DNA from: Porphyromonadaceae bacterium
Lineage (GTDB): Bacteria > Bacteroidota > Bacteroidia > Bacteroidales > Porphyromonadaceae
Reading direction: 5' to 3'
NCBI GenBank assembly: GCA_030528555.1
Contig: JAUMYQ010000010.1
Coordinates: 1-62,586, forward strand
DNA: 62,586 nt
Shown: piece by piece, positions 47,006 to 55,138 of the stretch
How the letters are laid out: every line of letters starts with the position of its first letter
Numbering within the stretch: the stretch's first letter is position 1
Translations under genes and position numbers: made by a program
The notes under the pieces: generated by a model
Databases searched by the model: none
Told to the model about the DNA's origin: nothing
The model's input: the letters and a program-made list of their open reading frames with translations, nothing else

Positions 47006-47076
47006 TTGCCTCATAAGGACTCGAACCTTAACAAACAGGACCAGAATCTGTTGTGCTACCATTACACCATGAGGCA
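47006..47076 (-). tRNA. tRNA-Gln (anticodon CTG)
   Basis: Acceptor TGCCTCA/TGAGGCA, D-arm GTGTAATGGTAGCAC, anticodon loop TTCTGGT, T stem and loop AAGG-TTCGAGT-CCTT, discriminator A. The anticodon stem (ACAGA/CCTGT) shows an A-C apposition next to the loop. Confidence 0.93.
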
Positions 47077-47121
47077 GTGTTGAGCCACGTAACGAACTAT
47101 CTAAGTGGCCTGATTTGAGCG

Positions 47122-47152
47122 CAAAGGTAGATAAAATTTTGAACTTACCAAA
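47122..47152 (-). promoter_or_regulatory. tRNA-Gln promoter, TTTG-N19-TACCTTTG
   Basis: Minus-strand TTTG (47149-47152) and TACCTTTG (47122-47129) with an exact 19-nt spacer. Confidence 0.85.
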
Positions 47153-47173
47153 GCTTTATTCAAGTCGCTAGAC

Positions 47174-47228
47174 AAGGAAGCCCTACGCCAACAATATCGT
47201 TCGGTGTAGGGCTTCCTTACTGGGGCTC
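47174..47228 (-). terminator. ppc terminator
   Basis: AAGGAAGCCCTAC (47174-47186) pairs with GTAGGGCTTCCTT (47216-47228), with an inner CCAAC/GTTCGG-type pairing, just after ppc. Confidence 0.75.
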
Positions 47229-47249
47229 GCTCTCAAGGCGAGATGAAGT

Positions 47250-49898
47250 TTATCCTGAGTTGCGTACGCCAGCAGCAATGCCAGAGATAGTCACCATGAG
47301 GGCCTGCTCGATGTCTTGCGAGGGCGTTTCGCTCGAGCGTGAACGCTTGAGTAGCTCAGCTTGCAGGAGGTTGAGTGGCAGCGTGAAGCTCGTGCGGATA
47401 GCTACATTCTCCGCTGCCCCACCTTGGATATCTTGCATTAGATCCTCATCGTGCGAGATGGAGAGGATGGTCTCTGTATCTCGTAGTAGCCTTGCTCTGA
47501 GATCTTCACCGAGATAGCGATAGGATTCAGAGACGAGACACTCGTCATAGTACGCTGCCACGGCCACATCCGCCTTGGCATATACCATCTCGAGCATACT
47601 AATGCGGGTGTTGAAGAATGGCCACTCCTGGTACATCGCCTCGAGCAGCTGACGCTGCCCGGCATCGAGTGCCTGCTGGAGTGCCTCGCCTGCCCCAAGC
47701 CATGCAGGGAGCATGAGACGATTTTGCGACCAGCTGAAGATCCAGGGTATGGCCCTGAGGTTGTCGATGGTGGGCGCAGCTCTGCGTTTGGCAGGGCGTG
47801 AGCCCATGGGCAGTTTGGAGAGCTCGGTGATGGGGGTCGCTTCATCGAAGTAGCGGATGAAGTCCTCATTGCCTCGTACAATACCCTGATAGATGGCACA
47901 TGATCTGTCTCGCAGCTCGTTCATGATGTTGCGCCATTCGGGTTTGGGGACGGGAGGGGGAAGTATGTTTGCCTCGAGAATGGCCTCGAGATATAGGGCA
48001 AGGGTACGGATTGCCAGGTCGGGTCGGCCGAACTTGAAGCGAATCATCTCTCCCTGTACCGTTACACGTAGCCCACCTTTGAGCGAGCCTGGGGGTTGGG
48101 AGAATAGGGCTGTCTTGGCTGGGCCTCCGCCTCGGCCGATCGTTCCTCCGCGTCCGTGAAAGAGGGTTAGGCGTACGCCCGCCGCATCGCAGACCTTGAT
48201 GAGCTCCTCCTGGGCGCAGTACTGCGCCCAGCCAGCGGCCAGCGCGCCAGCATCCTTGGCAGAGTCGGAGTAGCCGATCATGACCATCTGCCTGCTGTCG
48301 ATGCTACCTCGGTACCAGCCGATAGAGAAGAGCTGCTGCATGACACCAGCGGCATTCTCTAGGTCCTCTAGCGTTTCGAAGAGGGGGCCAACGGGCATGC
48401 GGTAGGGACAGTTGGTCTCTTTGAGTAGCAGATGCACGGCCAGGATATCCGATGGAGTCTGCGTCATTGAGATTAGATAGACGGGGATAACTCCCTCGGG
48501 GGTTTCAGCGATGACACGGCAGGTGTCGATGACCTCCGCTGTCTCGGCACTAGGCTGCCAGTTGGCAGGTATGAGCGGACGCTTGGAGGCAAGCTCGCGG
48601 ATGAGAAAGGTTTGCTTCTCCTCCTCGCTCCAGCTGGCGTAGTCGCCAAGGCCGAGGTAGCGCAGCAGTTCGGAGAGGGCCTCTGTGTGGCGTAGGCTTT
48701 CCTGGCGCACATCTGTCTTGACGAGCGTTACCCCGAAGCATTGCACTCGGCGCAGAGTATCGCTCAGTTTGTCATGGGCGATGCTGCTCATCTCGCACGA
48801 CACGAGCGACTGGTAGCATTGCATGAGCGGCTCCCAGAGCTGGTTGTTGTCCCAAATAACGTGGCTAGGCACGGCAGCTGTGCTGCCATCTAGACGTTCG
48901 TCTATATATACGATGGTGTCTTTGATGGCGGAGCGCAGACGCTTCATTAGCTCGCGATAGGGCTCTTGTACCTCTTCGTCTTTGATATAGGCTCTGAACT
49001 CTGGAGTGCAGACGCTCATCGACAGCTCCTTGACGAGGACTTCGATGTCTTGAAGGAAGAGCTTCATGGCACGACGGCGATTTTGTAGCAGCACCTCACG
49101 GGTGACGCTGGCCGTCACGTTGGGATTGCCATCGCGGTCGCCCCCCATCCAAGCCGTGAACTGGATGGGACGAGCCTCGATGGGTAGCGTGTATCCATCG
49201 AGCATGGCCTCTAGCTGTACGTTGAGCTCACGTACAAACTCTGGCACAGCATACCACAGACTGCTCTCAATGACATCGTTGCCCCACTTGGCTTCTTCTA
49301 CAGGTGTGGGCTTGTGCTTACGGATCTCGTCCGTATACCAATACTGTACTATGAGCTGCTTGAGGCGGCGCAGGAGCTGTGCTCGCTTATACTCGGGTAG
49401 GTCTGGGCGGTCTAGCTCGCTGAGACACTCGCTTGTCTCGTTGAGGTTGTTGATGAGGGAGCGGCGGTTGATTTCTGTTGGGTGAGCCGTCAGGACAAGG
49501 TCGATAGACATCGCCTCAAGGGCGGATATGATCTCGGCACGGCTTGCGCCTTTGCTCTGGAGCTCCCGGCATAGTTCGACGAACTGAATCGGATTTTCCA
49601 GCCCTACGGGGCGATCGCTCAGAGAGCTGAGCTGCTCGGCCGTATTGATGAGGTTGAGAGACTGGTTGAAGGCTTGTGCTACATACAGAAGCTCTTTGTC
49701 CGAGAGCGAGGCAATGGCTTGTAGTAGCTCGGGAGAGGGTACACGCCCCTCGGTAGCGTCTTGGTCGGCAAGTGTGCGAATGGCTTCGATGCGCTCACTC
49801 ATTTCCGCCCCGAGGTCTTCGCGTACGGTCTGCGCTAGCAAGTCTTTCAGGAGCAGTAGGTGGTCGCCCATCTGCGTTTGTTTCTTCTTACGACTCAT
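47250..49898 (-). CDS. ppc: Phosphoenolpyruvate carboxylase
   Basis: Carboxylates phosphoenolpyruvate with bicarbonate to oxaloacetate, an anaplerotic reaction. The 882-residue protein has the catalytic His motif VLTAHPTEINRRS (near residue 135), MGGDRDGNPNVTA, the Gly-rich FHGRGGTIGRGGGP, the VQGEMIR region, and a C-terminus ending SGIAAGVRNSG in place of the common RNTG. A possible -7 box TATCTTTG (minus, 49943-49950) is about 45 bp upstream. Confidence 0.98.
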   Translation of the reverse strand: MSRKKKQTQMGDHLLLLKDLLAQTVREDLGAEMSERIEAIRTLADQDATEGRVPSPELLQAIASLSDKELLYVAQAFNQSLNLINTAEQLSSLSDRPVGLENPIQFVELCRELQSKGASRAEIISALEAMSIDLVLTAHPTEINRRSLINNLNETSECLSELDRPDLPEYKRAQLLRRLKQLIVQYWYTDEIRKHKPTPVEEAKWGNDVIESSLWYAVPEFVRELNVQLEAMLDGYTLPIEARPIQFTAWMGGDRDGNPNVTASVTREVLLQNRRRAMKLFLQDIEVLVKELSMSVCTPEFRAYIKDEEVQEPYRELMKRLRSAIKDTIVYIDERLDGSTAAVPSHVIWDNNQLWEPLMQCYQSLVSCEMSSIAHDKLSDTLRRVQCFGVTLVKTDVRQESLRHTEALSELLRYLGLGDYASWSEEEKQTFLIRELASKRPLIPANWQPSAETAEVIDTCRVIAETPEGVIPVYLISMTQTPSDILAVHLLLKETNCPYRMPVGPLFETLEDLENAAGVMQQLFSIGWYRGSIDSRQMVMIGYSDSAKDAGALAAGWAQYCAQEELIKVCDAAGVRLTLFHGRGGTIGRGGGPAKTALFSQPPGSLKGGLRVTVQGEMIRFKFGRPDLAIRTLALYLEAILEANILPPPVPKPEWRNIMNELRDRSCAIYQGIVRGNEDFIRYFDEATPITELSKLPMGSRPAKRRAAPTIDNLRAIPWIFSWSQNRLMLPAWLGAGEALQQALDAGQRQLLEAMYQEWPFFNTRISMLEMVYAKADVAVAAYYDECLVSESYRYLGEDLRARLLRDTETILSISHDEDLMQDIQGGAAENVAIRTSFTLPLNLLQAELLKRSRSSETPSQDIEQALMVTISGIAAGVRNSG

Positions 49899-49929
49899 AG
49901 CTAAACATTGTTTTAGTTAATAAGAAAAT

Positions 49930-50363
49930 TGCTTTAACGCCTCAAAGATAGAGATTAGAGCTGAATAAGTGGTATAATTAGGGAGATTTTTCTCTAAATA
50001 ACCCATTTTTTGTTCTAAGTAATTGGGAGCTAATCTGAATTGTAGTGTGTTTTGGGCCGATTTTCTTCTTAGTGGCAGCTCTTGAGCTGTGAATACTTGG
50101 CCTGAAAGGGTGGTCGGAGGCGGCGATCTCAAACCGAGTTTTTGGTTTGGTCTCAGGAGTAGGTGTTTGGGGCTATTGCACTCAAAATGCAGAGCGTCCT
50201 TTGTAGTATCTGCTGCTCGGTGGGTACGTATGACGAAGTTGAAGGGCCTGTAGCAGGATTGTCTTGCTACAGGCTTTGATTTTGAGGAGGGATTTGGGGA
50301 GAGGGAAAATGCTTGAGCAGCAGCTCAGGGGGGATTGTTTGTTTGGTGTCTGCTCGGCATGAG
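49930..50363. other. Intergenic region between ppc and cbiJ-cbiD
   Basis: No supported gene in about 430 bp. A hairpin GCCTGTAGCA/TGCTACAGGC (50246-50255, 50265-50274) lies downstream of the corrin gene and may be its terminator, although its U tract is on the plus-strand side. Confidence 0.5.
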
Positions 50364-52163
50364 CTAGCACTGGTAGCGGATAGTGCCCTCGTCATCGATG
50401 AGCAGTACGATGAGGGCACGCCCTGGGACGAGTGGTTGGCAGACCTCGTGGCAAGCCCGCGTAATTTCGCTCATCATGCGGTTCAGGTCTTCGGGAGCAA
50501 GGCCTGTCCACAGCTCGCGAGCCAGGGTCAGCTCATCAATTAAGGCGTGCGCTGCCTTTGATGTGCCTACACGCTCGGCAAGCGTATGCAGGAAAGTGCG
50601 GTTCATCACAACCTTTTTGCTGTGCGTATCTGTATTGCCCTCGGCTAGCTTGACGGCTTTGCCTAGCATAATACCCATATAGATTTGCCGTACCTCCTCA
50701 TGGGTGGCAAGCTCCTTGAGCGTCTCGCCAATGAAGTTGCCGTACTGGACGAAGCTCTGCGCTGGGAGACCCGAAAATCGCTCCCGTAGGTAGCCCTCGC
50801 TCTTCGCTCCGCTGTTGATGACGATGGTCTCAGCTCCGAGAGAAATGGCGACATCCACCTGCTTGGCGATGGAGGCGATGAAGGCTTCACTTGAGAAGGG
50901 TTTCACTACGCCCGAGGTGCCAATGACCGAGATACCACCCACGATGCCGAGGCGTGGGTTGAAGGTCTTCTCCGCTAGCTCCTCGCCCTTGGGGATACTG
51001 ATGATAATGTCGATACCGCCCTCGGGGATGAGGCGGCGCACCTCTCGGGTCATCATCATACGGGGCGTGCTGTTGATGGCTGGCTCGCCCACCTCGATAC
51101 CGATACCAGGTAGGGTTACTCGGCCTACGCCTACGCCTTGGAGGAAGCGCACCTCACCGTGTGTGGCGTGGCGTACCTCTGCCCAAATCTCTGCCCCATG
51201 CGTGATGTCAGGGTCATCGCCCGAGTACTTGATCGCCCCAGCGAGGTAGCCTCTCTCGGTTCGCTCCACCGAGAGGATGGGGAGGGCGACAACTTCGCCA
51301 CTTGGTAGCTCTATCTCGGCACGCTCGGCGGTCTCTTCGCCAAGCACCAAGGCACGCAGAGCAGCCACTGTGGCAGCCGTGGCAGTCGAACCAGTCGTGA
51401 AGCCCGACTTGAGGGCGAAGAAGCCAGGCGCGAGGTCCTGCACCGCCTTGCGCAGCCCTACGGGACCATTAACTGTATGATAGTGCTCGGGCAGAGGCGG
51501 ACGAGTGATCATATAGACAGGTACGCCAGCCGATAGGGCAGGGGCGATCTTGGCATCGAAGAATCCGCTCTCACCACTCTCCTTGGTTGTGACGGCATCG
51601 GGCTGGATTTCGTCGAATAGCTGCTGGTCTTCGCCCTCGACAAAGTAGCGGATGTGTGAGGAGGGGAAGCCCACCTCGGCGGCTTTCTCTCGTGAGTCGT
51701 CCCTATCGAGTATACGGAAGTAGCTCTCACGTTGCGACCAAAATCGCTTCATTGGGCGCAGGGTATTCACCCCCGTGAGGGCAAGCAGGCGGTGAGCAGG
51801 CTGCATAAGCAGCCGATCGATCATCTCCTCATAGCTGGCGCAGGTGATGATGCGTGGGTCGAGGGGCGGATACCTCCGTTCATAGCGCAGCGCAGCAACC
51901 CCCATATCTGCCGTGGCGCGCCCGATGGTGCGGTGCAATTCCGCGGCAAAGGGATGGGCGGCATCAATGACGAGGCGAATGCCCTGCTCGCGGATGAAGG
52001 CGCACATCGCCTCGTAGGTCATTGCCCCCATGAGGCGATGCCCATGCACTAGCTCCACCTCTTGGGCCTCGCCCTTGGTAGAGTAGTAGTACTCTTGCCC
52101 CGAGGTGTCTAGCACGGAGCAGACGATACGCCCCTCGGTCGTGCCACCAAAGACGAGTATCAT
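50364..52163 (-). CDS. Fused precorrin-6A reductase CbiJ and cobalt-precorrin-5B C1-methyltransferase CbiD
   Basis: Two steps of the corrin ring pathway in one 599-residue protein. Residues 1 to about 245 are CbiJ/CobK: MILVFGGTTEGRIVCSVLD, VIDAAHPFA, VTTKESGESGFFDAKI. From about 253 the protein is CbiD: LKSGFTTGSTATAATVAALRAL, KYSGDDPDITHG, GEPAINSTPRMMM, VVKPFSSEAFIASI, GNFIGETLKEL. The two steps are not adjacent in the pathway. Its first 4 bp overlap the stop of the cbiG-cbiF gene, so the two are translationally coupled. Confidence 0.95.
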   Translation of the reverse strand: MILVFGGTTEGRIVCSVLDTSGQEYYYSTKGEAQEVELVHGHRLMGAMTYEAMCAFIREQGIRLVIDAAHPFAAELHRTIGRATADMGVAALRYERRYPPLDPRIITCASYEEMIDRLLMQPAHRLLALTGVNTLRPMKRFWSQRESYFRILDRDDSREKAAEVGFPSSHIRYFVEGEDQQLFDEIQPDAVTTKESGESGFFDAKIAPALSAGVPVYMITRPPLPEHYHTVNGPVGLRKAVQDLAPGFFALKSGFTTGSTATAATVAALRALVLGEETAERAEIELPSGEVVALPILSVERTERGYLAGAIKYSGDDPDITHGAEIWAEVRHATHGEVRFLQGVGVGRVTLPGIGIEVGEPAINSTPRMMMTREVRRLIPEGGIDIIISIPKGEELAEKTFNPRLGIVGGISVIGTSGVVKPFSSEAFIASIAKQVDVAISLGAETIVINSGAKSEGYLRERFSGLPAQSFVQYGNFIGETLKELATHEEVRQIYMGIMLGKAVKLAEGNTDTHSKKVVMNRTFLHTLAERVGTSKAAHALIDELTLARELWTGLAPEDLNRMMSEITRACHEVCQPLVPGRALIVLLIDDEGTIRYQC

Positions 52164-53977
52164 CGGCGGAAGAGGTGCTTAAATTCGTCTGCATAGAGGC
52201 GAGACAGCCCCTTGCGGTTGTCGATCGCCTCGCCCACTACGAGCATAGTTGTGAGCGTTAGGTTATGGCTCTTGACAATGTGGGCGAGATTTTGGAGTTC
52301 GCCCCGATAGATGCGCTCATCGGGCCAGGTGAGGTGATAGCAGGCAGCCACTGGTGTGGTGGGCGGATAGTGCTGGAGCAGTTGTGCCTGCACATCCTCC
52401 ACGATGCCAGCCGAGAGGAAGATGCACATCGTACTCTGCGAGCGAGCCAGCAGATGCAGCTTCTCTCGCTCGGGCATGGGCGTACGCCCCTCGCCTCGGG
52501 TGAGGATGATGGTCTGCGTCTTCTCGGGGATGGTAAACTGCGAGCGCAGCGCAGCTGCAGCGGCTTGAAAGGACGATATGCCTGGCGTGATGTGGTAGCT
52601 CATGCCGTATTCGTCGAAGAAGGCCATCTGCTCCTGGATTGCACCATAGATGCTTGGGTCGCCCGTGTGAAGTCGTACTACAAGCAGCCCACGGTCATAA
52701 AACTCTTTCATGATGGCGAACTGCTCCTCCAGGTTCATCGATGCCGAGCTGCGCACCACTGCACCCTGCTTGGCGCAGTCCGTCAGGGCTCTTGGCACAA
52801 GGCTACCAGCGTAGAGTATGAGGTCGGCAATCTCGAGGAAGGCACGCCCACGGATAGAGCAGAGGTCGGGGTCGCCAGGGCCTGCCCCTACGATCTCAAT
52901 ATGTCCCCTACGCTCGGCCTCTCGGTCTATGGCGAGGGCAAAGGTGAAGTCGTTCCCCGAGTGAATCATCCCTTTTTGCTTCTCGATGAGGATAGAGCCT
53001 AGGCGTGCCGAGAGGCGTGCAGCACTCTCCGATACGCCATATACGCCCGTCACTTCGTAGACCTTTTGCGAGGGGTTGGGGATCTCTACTGGTGCGAGGT
53101 CCTCTGCCGTGTAGATATTAGCCTGCCCGATACCCCAACGTCCTAGCAGCTCCGCGAGGAGTGGCTCGTCCTTCTTGAGGTCAATCGTGCCGATACGCTT
53201 AATCGCCTCGGGGTAGTAGCCGTGCGCTCGTATTTGCTCCTCTATATGTATAGGTATGTCGCGTGGGTCGCACTGGTAGCGACAGCCGAGGCCAAGGGTC
53301 AGGACCTTGGGGACGAACTGGATGCAGGGCCTGCTGCACTCGTAGATGCGTGGGCTAACCACCAGCACCAGTTCGTAGTCCTCGGGGGCGAAGTCTTCAC
53401 GGCGGTAGAATACATCCACATGGGTGGCTCGGCTGCGCTCTAGCTCTTGCGTCCCTTTGTCTTTGACCTCGAGTAGAAGGGCGGTGCGCCCTAGGTTGGT
53501 GTATAGGGCAATGGGGCGGTTTAGCCCCTCGGTGTTGTGATGTACGCCCCAGTCGTATTTCTTGCCGAGGAGGTCGAGCGCCCACAGCCCCGTGCTGTCC
53601 GTCTGGGTGCTAATGACCGCCTCTGCCCCGAGGGTCGCAGCCAGGCGAGCGGTTAGCTCGTTTGCGCCACCAATATGGCCCGAGAGGACGGAGACAACGT
53701 ACCGCCCCGTGCTGTCGATGTTGATGACGGCTGGGTCGTGGTACTTATGCCCAATATGTGGGGCAATGCTGCGCACGCAGATACCCATCGCCCCGATGAA
53801 GACCCAAGCATCGTACGCTTGGAACGCCTCAGAGACGAAGCTCTTAATGTCGGGTATGGTGGCGAAGTCTGCCCCCCCGTGTGTGGAGAAGAGCGTCATC
53901 TCGTTAGGGTACTCGCCCCACAGGGTGCGAGCGATCTCTTGCCCCTTGGGCGACACGGCTATAACGGCTATATTCAT
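52160..53977 (-). CDS. Fused cobalt-precorrin-5A hydrolase CbiG and precorrin-4 C11-methyltransferase CbiF/CobM
   Basis: Residues 1 to about 345 are CbiG, which opens the delta-lactone ring and releases acetaldehyde: FIGAMGICVRSIAPHIGHKYHDPAV, VSVLSGHIGGANELTARLA, LTLGLGCRYQCDPRDI. The C-terminal half (about 355-605) is the SAM-dependent methyltransferase: IEIVGAGPGDPDLCSIRG, LILYAGSLVPRALTDCA, RLHTGDPSIYGAIQEQM, ITPGISSFQAAAAALRSQFT. The enzymes are consecutive (CbiF makes the CbiG substrate), so the fusion may channel an unstable intermediate. It precedes cbiJ-cbiD on the same transcript. Confidence 0.96.
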   Translation of the reverse strand: MNIAVIAVSPKGQEIARTLWGEYPNEMTLFSTHGGADFATIPDIKSFVSEAFQAYDAWVFIGAMGICVRSIAPHIGHKYHDPAVINIDSTGRYVVSVLSGHIGGANELTARLAATLGAEAVISTQTDSTGLWALDLLGKKYDWGVHHNTEGLNRPIALYTNLGRTALLLEVKDKGTQELERSRATHVDVFYRREDFAPEDYELVLVVSPRIYECSRPCIQFVPKVLTLGLGCRYQCDPRDIPIHIEEQIRAHGYYPEAIKRIGTIDLKKDEPLLAELLGRWGIGQANIYTAEDLAPVEIPNPSQKVYEVTGVYGVSESAARLSARLGSILIEKQKGMIHSGNDFTFALAIDREAERRGHIEIVGAGPGDPDLCSIRGRAFLEIADLILYAGSLVPRALTDCAKQGAVVRSSASMNLEEQFAIMKEFYDRGLLVVRLHTGDPSIYGAIQEQMAFFDEYGMSYHITPGISSFQAAAAALRSQFTIPEKTQTIILTRGEGRTPMPEREKLHLLARSQSTMCIFLSAGIVEDVQAQLLQHYPPTTPVAACYHLTWPDERIYRGELQNLAHIVKSHNLTLTTMLVVGEAIDNRKGLSRLYADEFKHLFRR

Positions 53978-54150
53978 CGTTTTTGGTCTTAATATCTTAT
54001 TGCGAATTTGTAGAAAAACTTCCTAAGTATCGCTATACAGATCGGGATACCTCCCTCGGTGGCGACAACCATACCGCACTGGTTATTCAAATCTTTGGGA
54101 AGAAAAGTTGGCTTCATGAGGAAGAAAAACTTCCTTTATCGGGAAGAAAA

Positions 54151-54238
54151 CTTAAAACCACGCTACGATTTGTATAAACCAAGGCTTGATTTGTACAAAT
54201 CAAGTTTGAATTTATATAAATCCAATCACGGTTTTAAG
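54151..54238. repeat. Three 21-bp degenerate tandem repeats between short inverted ends
   Basis: Period-21 units carrying GATTTGTATAAACCA, GATTTGTACAAATCA and GAATTTATATAAATCC; flanked by CTTAAAACC (54151-54159) and GGTTTTAAG (54230-54238), perfect inverted repeats. An ORF across it would read LYKPRLDLYKSSLNLYKS, but I see no ribosome-binding site or family to support a protein. Confidence 0.6.
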
Positions 54239-54322
54239 AATTGACGAGGACGAACGAGTTTTTTGGTCTAGGGAACGAAGGTTTTTCTTGCTGAGGGGTC
54301 GACTTTTTGTGCTAGCTTATCC

Positions 54323-54343
54323 GCTTGCTTTCGTGGCGATCTG
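54323..54343 (-). repeat. Left imperfect inverted repeat flanking the methyltransferase island
   Basis: The 21-nt stretch GCTTGCTTTCGTGGCGATCT+G matches the reverse complement of 57953-57973 at 19 of 21 positions. Together they flank the small-peptide pair and the methyltransferase gene. Confidence 0.6.
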
Positions 54344-54442
54344 TGCAAGCCCACAAGACAGCTAGGATTATAGGGGCTGGCTAAGCCCCCAAGCGACAAA
54401 AGGATGAGGGAGCGAAGCCCTACCGCCCGCCCCCTTGCCGTA

Positions 54443-54538
54443 TTAGCTCAATAGAGCGACGGCACTAGCCACACGGCATAGCACAAGGGCAAGTACCCAA
54501 AGGCGAACCGCTACCGCTAGCAAATTGCGAGAACTCAT
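54443..54538 (-). CDS. 31-residue hydrophobic peptide, unit 1
   Basis: The ORF is below usual gene-calling size. ATG at 54538 follows AAAGGAG with an 8-nt spacer, a strong Shine-Dalgarno that is rare in this phylum. The product, starting MSSRNLLAVAVRLWVLALV and ending RVASAVALLS, is one membrane helix with two Arg and one Cys. It is residue-for-residue the same as the unit 2 peptide after position 6 while its first residues differ. The start region is complementary to the 5' end of its own leader. Size, hydrophobicity, tandem duplication and leader pairing resemble type I toxin genes (TisB, Ldr and Ibs kinds), but I know no matching family. Confidence 0.8.
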   Translation of the reverse strand: MSSRNLLAVAVRLWVLALVLCRVASAVALLS

Positions 54539-54542
54539 AATG

Positions 54543-54714
54543 ACAACTCCTTTCTTTTTGACGCATAGCTGAATTGCCATGCGACTAAATGACTATTGCC
54601 GTGGTGTGAAGCACGACAAAGTCAAAGCCTGCTGCGGTAGGGCAGCAGGCTTTAGGGTTACCCCCCCGACTTTCACACTAGTTGGAGTTGTAATTTGTGA
54701 GTCTCGCAATCACA
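54543..54714 (-). ncRNA. Structured 5' leader of unit 1
   Basis: RNA from about 54712. First a hairpin TGTGA-TTGCGAGAC-TCACA (54696-54714) whose loop and arm can pair with the ORF start; then ACAACTCC (54684-54691), complementary to the Shine-Dalgarno; then GTGTGAA/TTCACAC enclosing AAAGTC/GACTTT and an AAAGCCTGCTGC/GCAGCAGGCTTT terminator-like hairpin; then CGCATGGC/GCTATGCG (54562-54583). It may act as leader or, if it ends at the central hairpin, as a separate small RNA. Confidence 0.7.
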
Positions 54715-54717
54715 CTG

Positions 54718-54748
54718 CAAACGTAAGTCTTTTTTTATAAATAACAAA
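54718..54748 (-). promoter_or_regulatory. Promoter of unit 1, TTTG-N19-TACGTTTG
   Basis: Minus-strand TTTG (54745-54748) and TACGTTTG (54718-54725) with an exact 19-nt spacer: full match to the Bacteroidota consensus. Confidence 0.85.
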
Positions 54749-54812
54749 ATGATAGCTTCAAGTAACAAAATGATAAAGGGGGCGAAGCCCTACCGCCCGC
54801 CCCCTTGCCGTA

Positions 54813-54908
54813 TTAGCTCAATAGAGCGACGGCACTAGCCACACGGCATAGCACAAGGGCAAGTACCCAAAGGCGAACCGCTACCGCTAGCAAAAACGGG
54901 ACATTCAT
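54813..54908 (-). CDS. 31-residue hydrophobic peptide, unit 2
   Basis: ATG at 54908 with AAAGGAG and an 8-nt spacer. The peptide starts MNVPFLLAVAVRLW and then is the same as unit 1. The codons for residues 2-5 differ completely between units, but in both they pair with the local leader, so the sequence there seems chosen for RNA pairing rather than for the protein. Confidence 0.8.
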   Translation of the reverse strand: MNVPFLLAVAVRLWVLALVLCRVASAVALLS

Positions 54909-54912
54909 AATA

Positions 54913-55084
54913 ACAACTCCTTTCTTTTTGGCAGCAGCGACGTTGCTACTCGCCTCAAATGACTATTGCCGAGGTGCGAAGCTCGACAAAGTCAAAGCCT
55001 GCTGCGGTAGGGCAGCAGGCTTTAGGGTTACCCCTCCGACTTTCGCACTAGTTGGAGTTGTAATTTGTGAAGTCCCGTTTCACG
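54913..55084 (-). ncRNA. Structured 5' leader of unit 2
   Basis: Same fold as unit 1 with other sequence: 5' hairpin GTGAA-ACGGGAC-TTCAC; ACAACTCC (55054-55061) opposite the Shine-Dalgarno; GTGCGAA/TTCGCAC (unit 1 GTGTGAA/TTCACAC) around the same central hairpin; pre-start hairpin AGTAGC/GCTGCT plus GGC/GCC (54930-54954). Confidence 0.7.
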
Positions 55085-55087
55085 CTA

Positions 55088-55118
55088 CAAACATAGGTCT
55101 TTTTTCCTAAATAACAAA
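55088..55118 (-). promoter_or_regulatory. Promoter of unit 2, TTTG-N19-TATGTTTG
   Basis: Minus-strand TTTG (55115-55118) and TATGTTTG (55088-55095), again exactly 19 nt apart. Confidence 0.85.
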
Positions 55119-55138
55119 GTGATAGCCGCACCACAAGC

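Larger units (their letters stand above)
53978..54411. other. Intergenic region: decayed hairpin repeat, 21-bp tandem repeat and island edge
   Basis: Holds TTCGGGAA-like remnants (54100-54150), three 21-bp repeats (54163-54225) and the left imperfect inverted repeat (54323-54343). A hairpin GGGGCT-GGCTA-AGCCCC (54373-54389) may end the small-peptide transcripts. No gene is supported. Confidence 0.6.
54412..54755 (-). repeat. Tandem unit 1 of the small-peptide locus
   Basis: A 344-bp direct repeat, offset exactly 370 bp from 54782-55125, with no net indels between copies. It contains, on the minus strand, promoter, structured leader, Shine-Dalgarno and a 31-codon ORF. Differences cluster in paired RNA segments and first codons. 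Confidence 0.92.
54782..55125 (-). repeat. Tandem unit 2 of the small-peptide locus
   Basis: Same layout and length as unit 1, starting with GCGAAGCCCTACCGCC and ending ATAACAAAGTGATAG. It lies 13 bp beyond the methyltransferase stop. Confidence 0.92.

Noticed and set aside
54059-54244. ORF of 61 codons with DLYKPRLDLYKSSLNLYKS repeats
   Set aside because: No ribosome-binding site or family; the pattern is explained by 21-bp DNA repeats. Kept as a repeat, not a gene.
54661-54667. C7 run in unit 1 as a phase-variable tract
   Set aside because: It lies in the RNA leader outside any ORF and reads CCCCTCC in unit 2, so it is simply sequence divergence.
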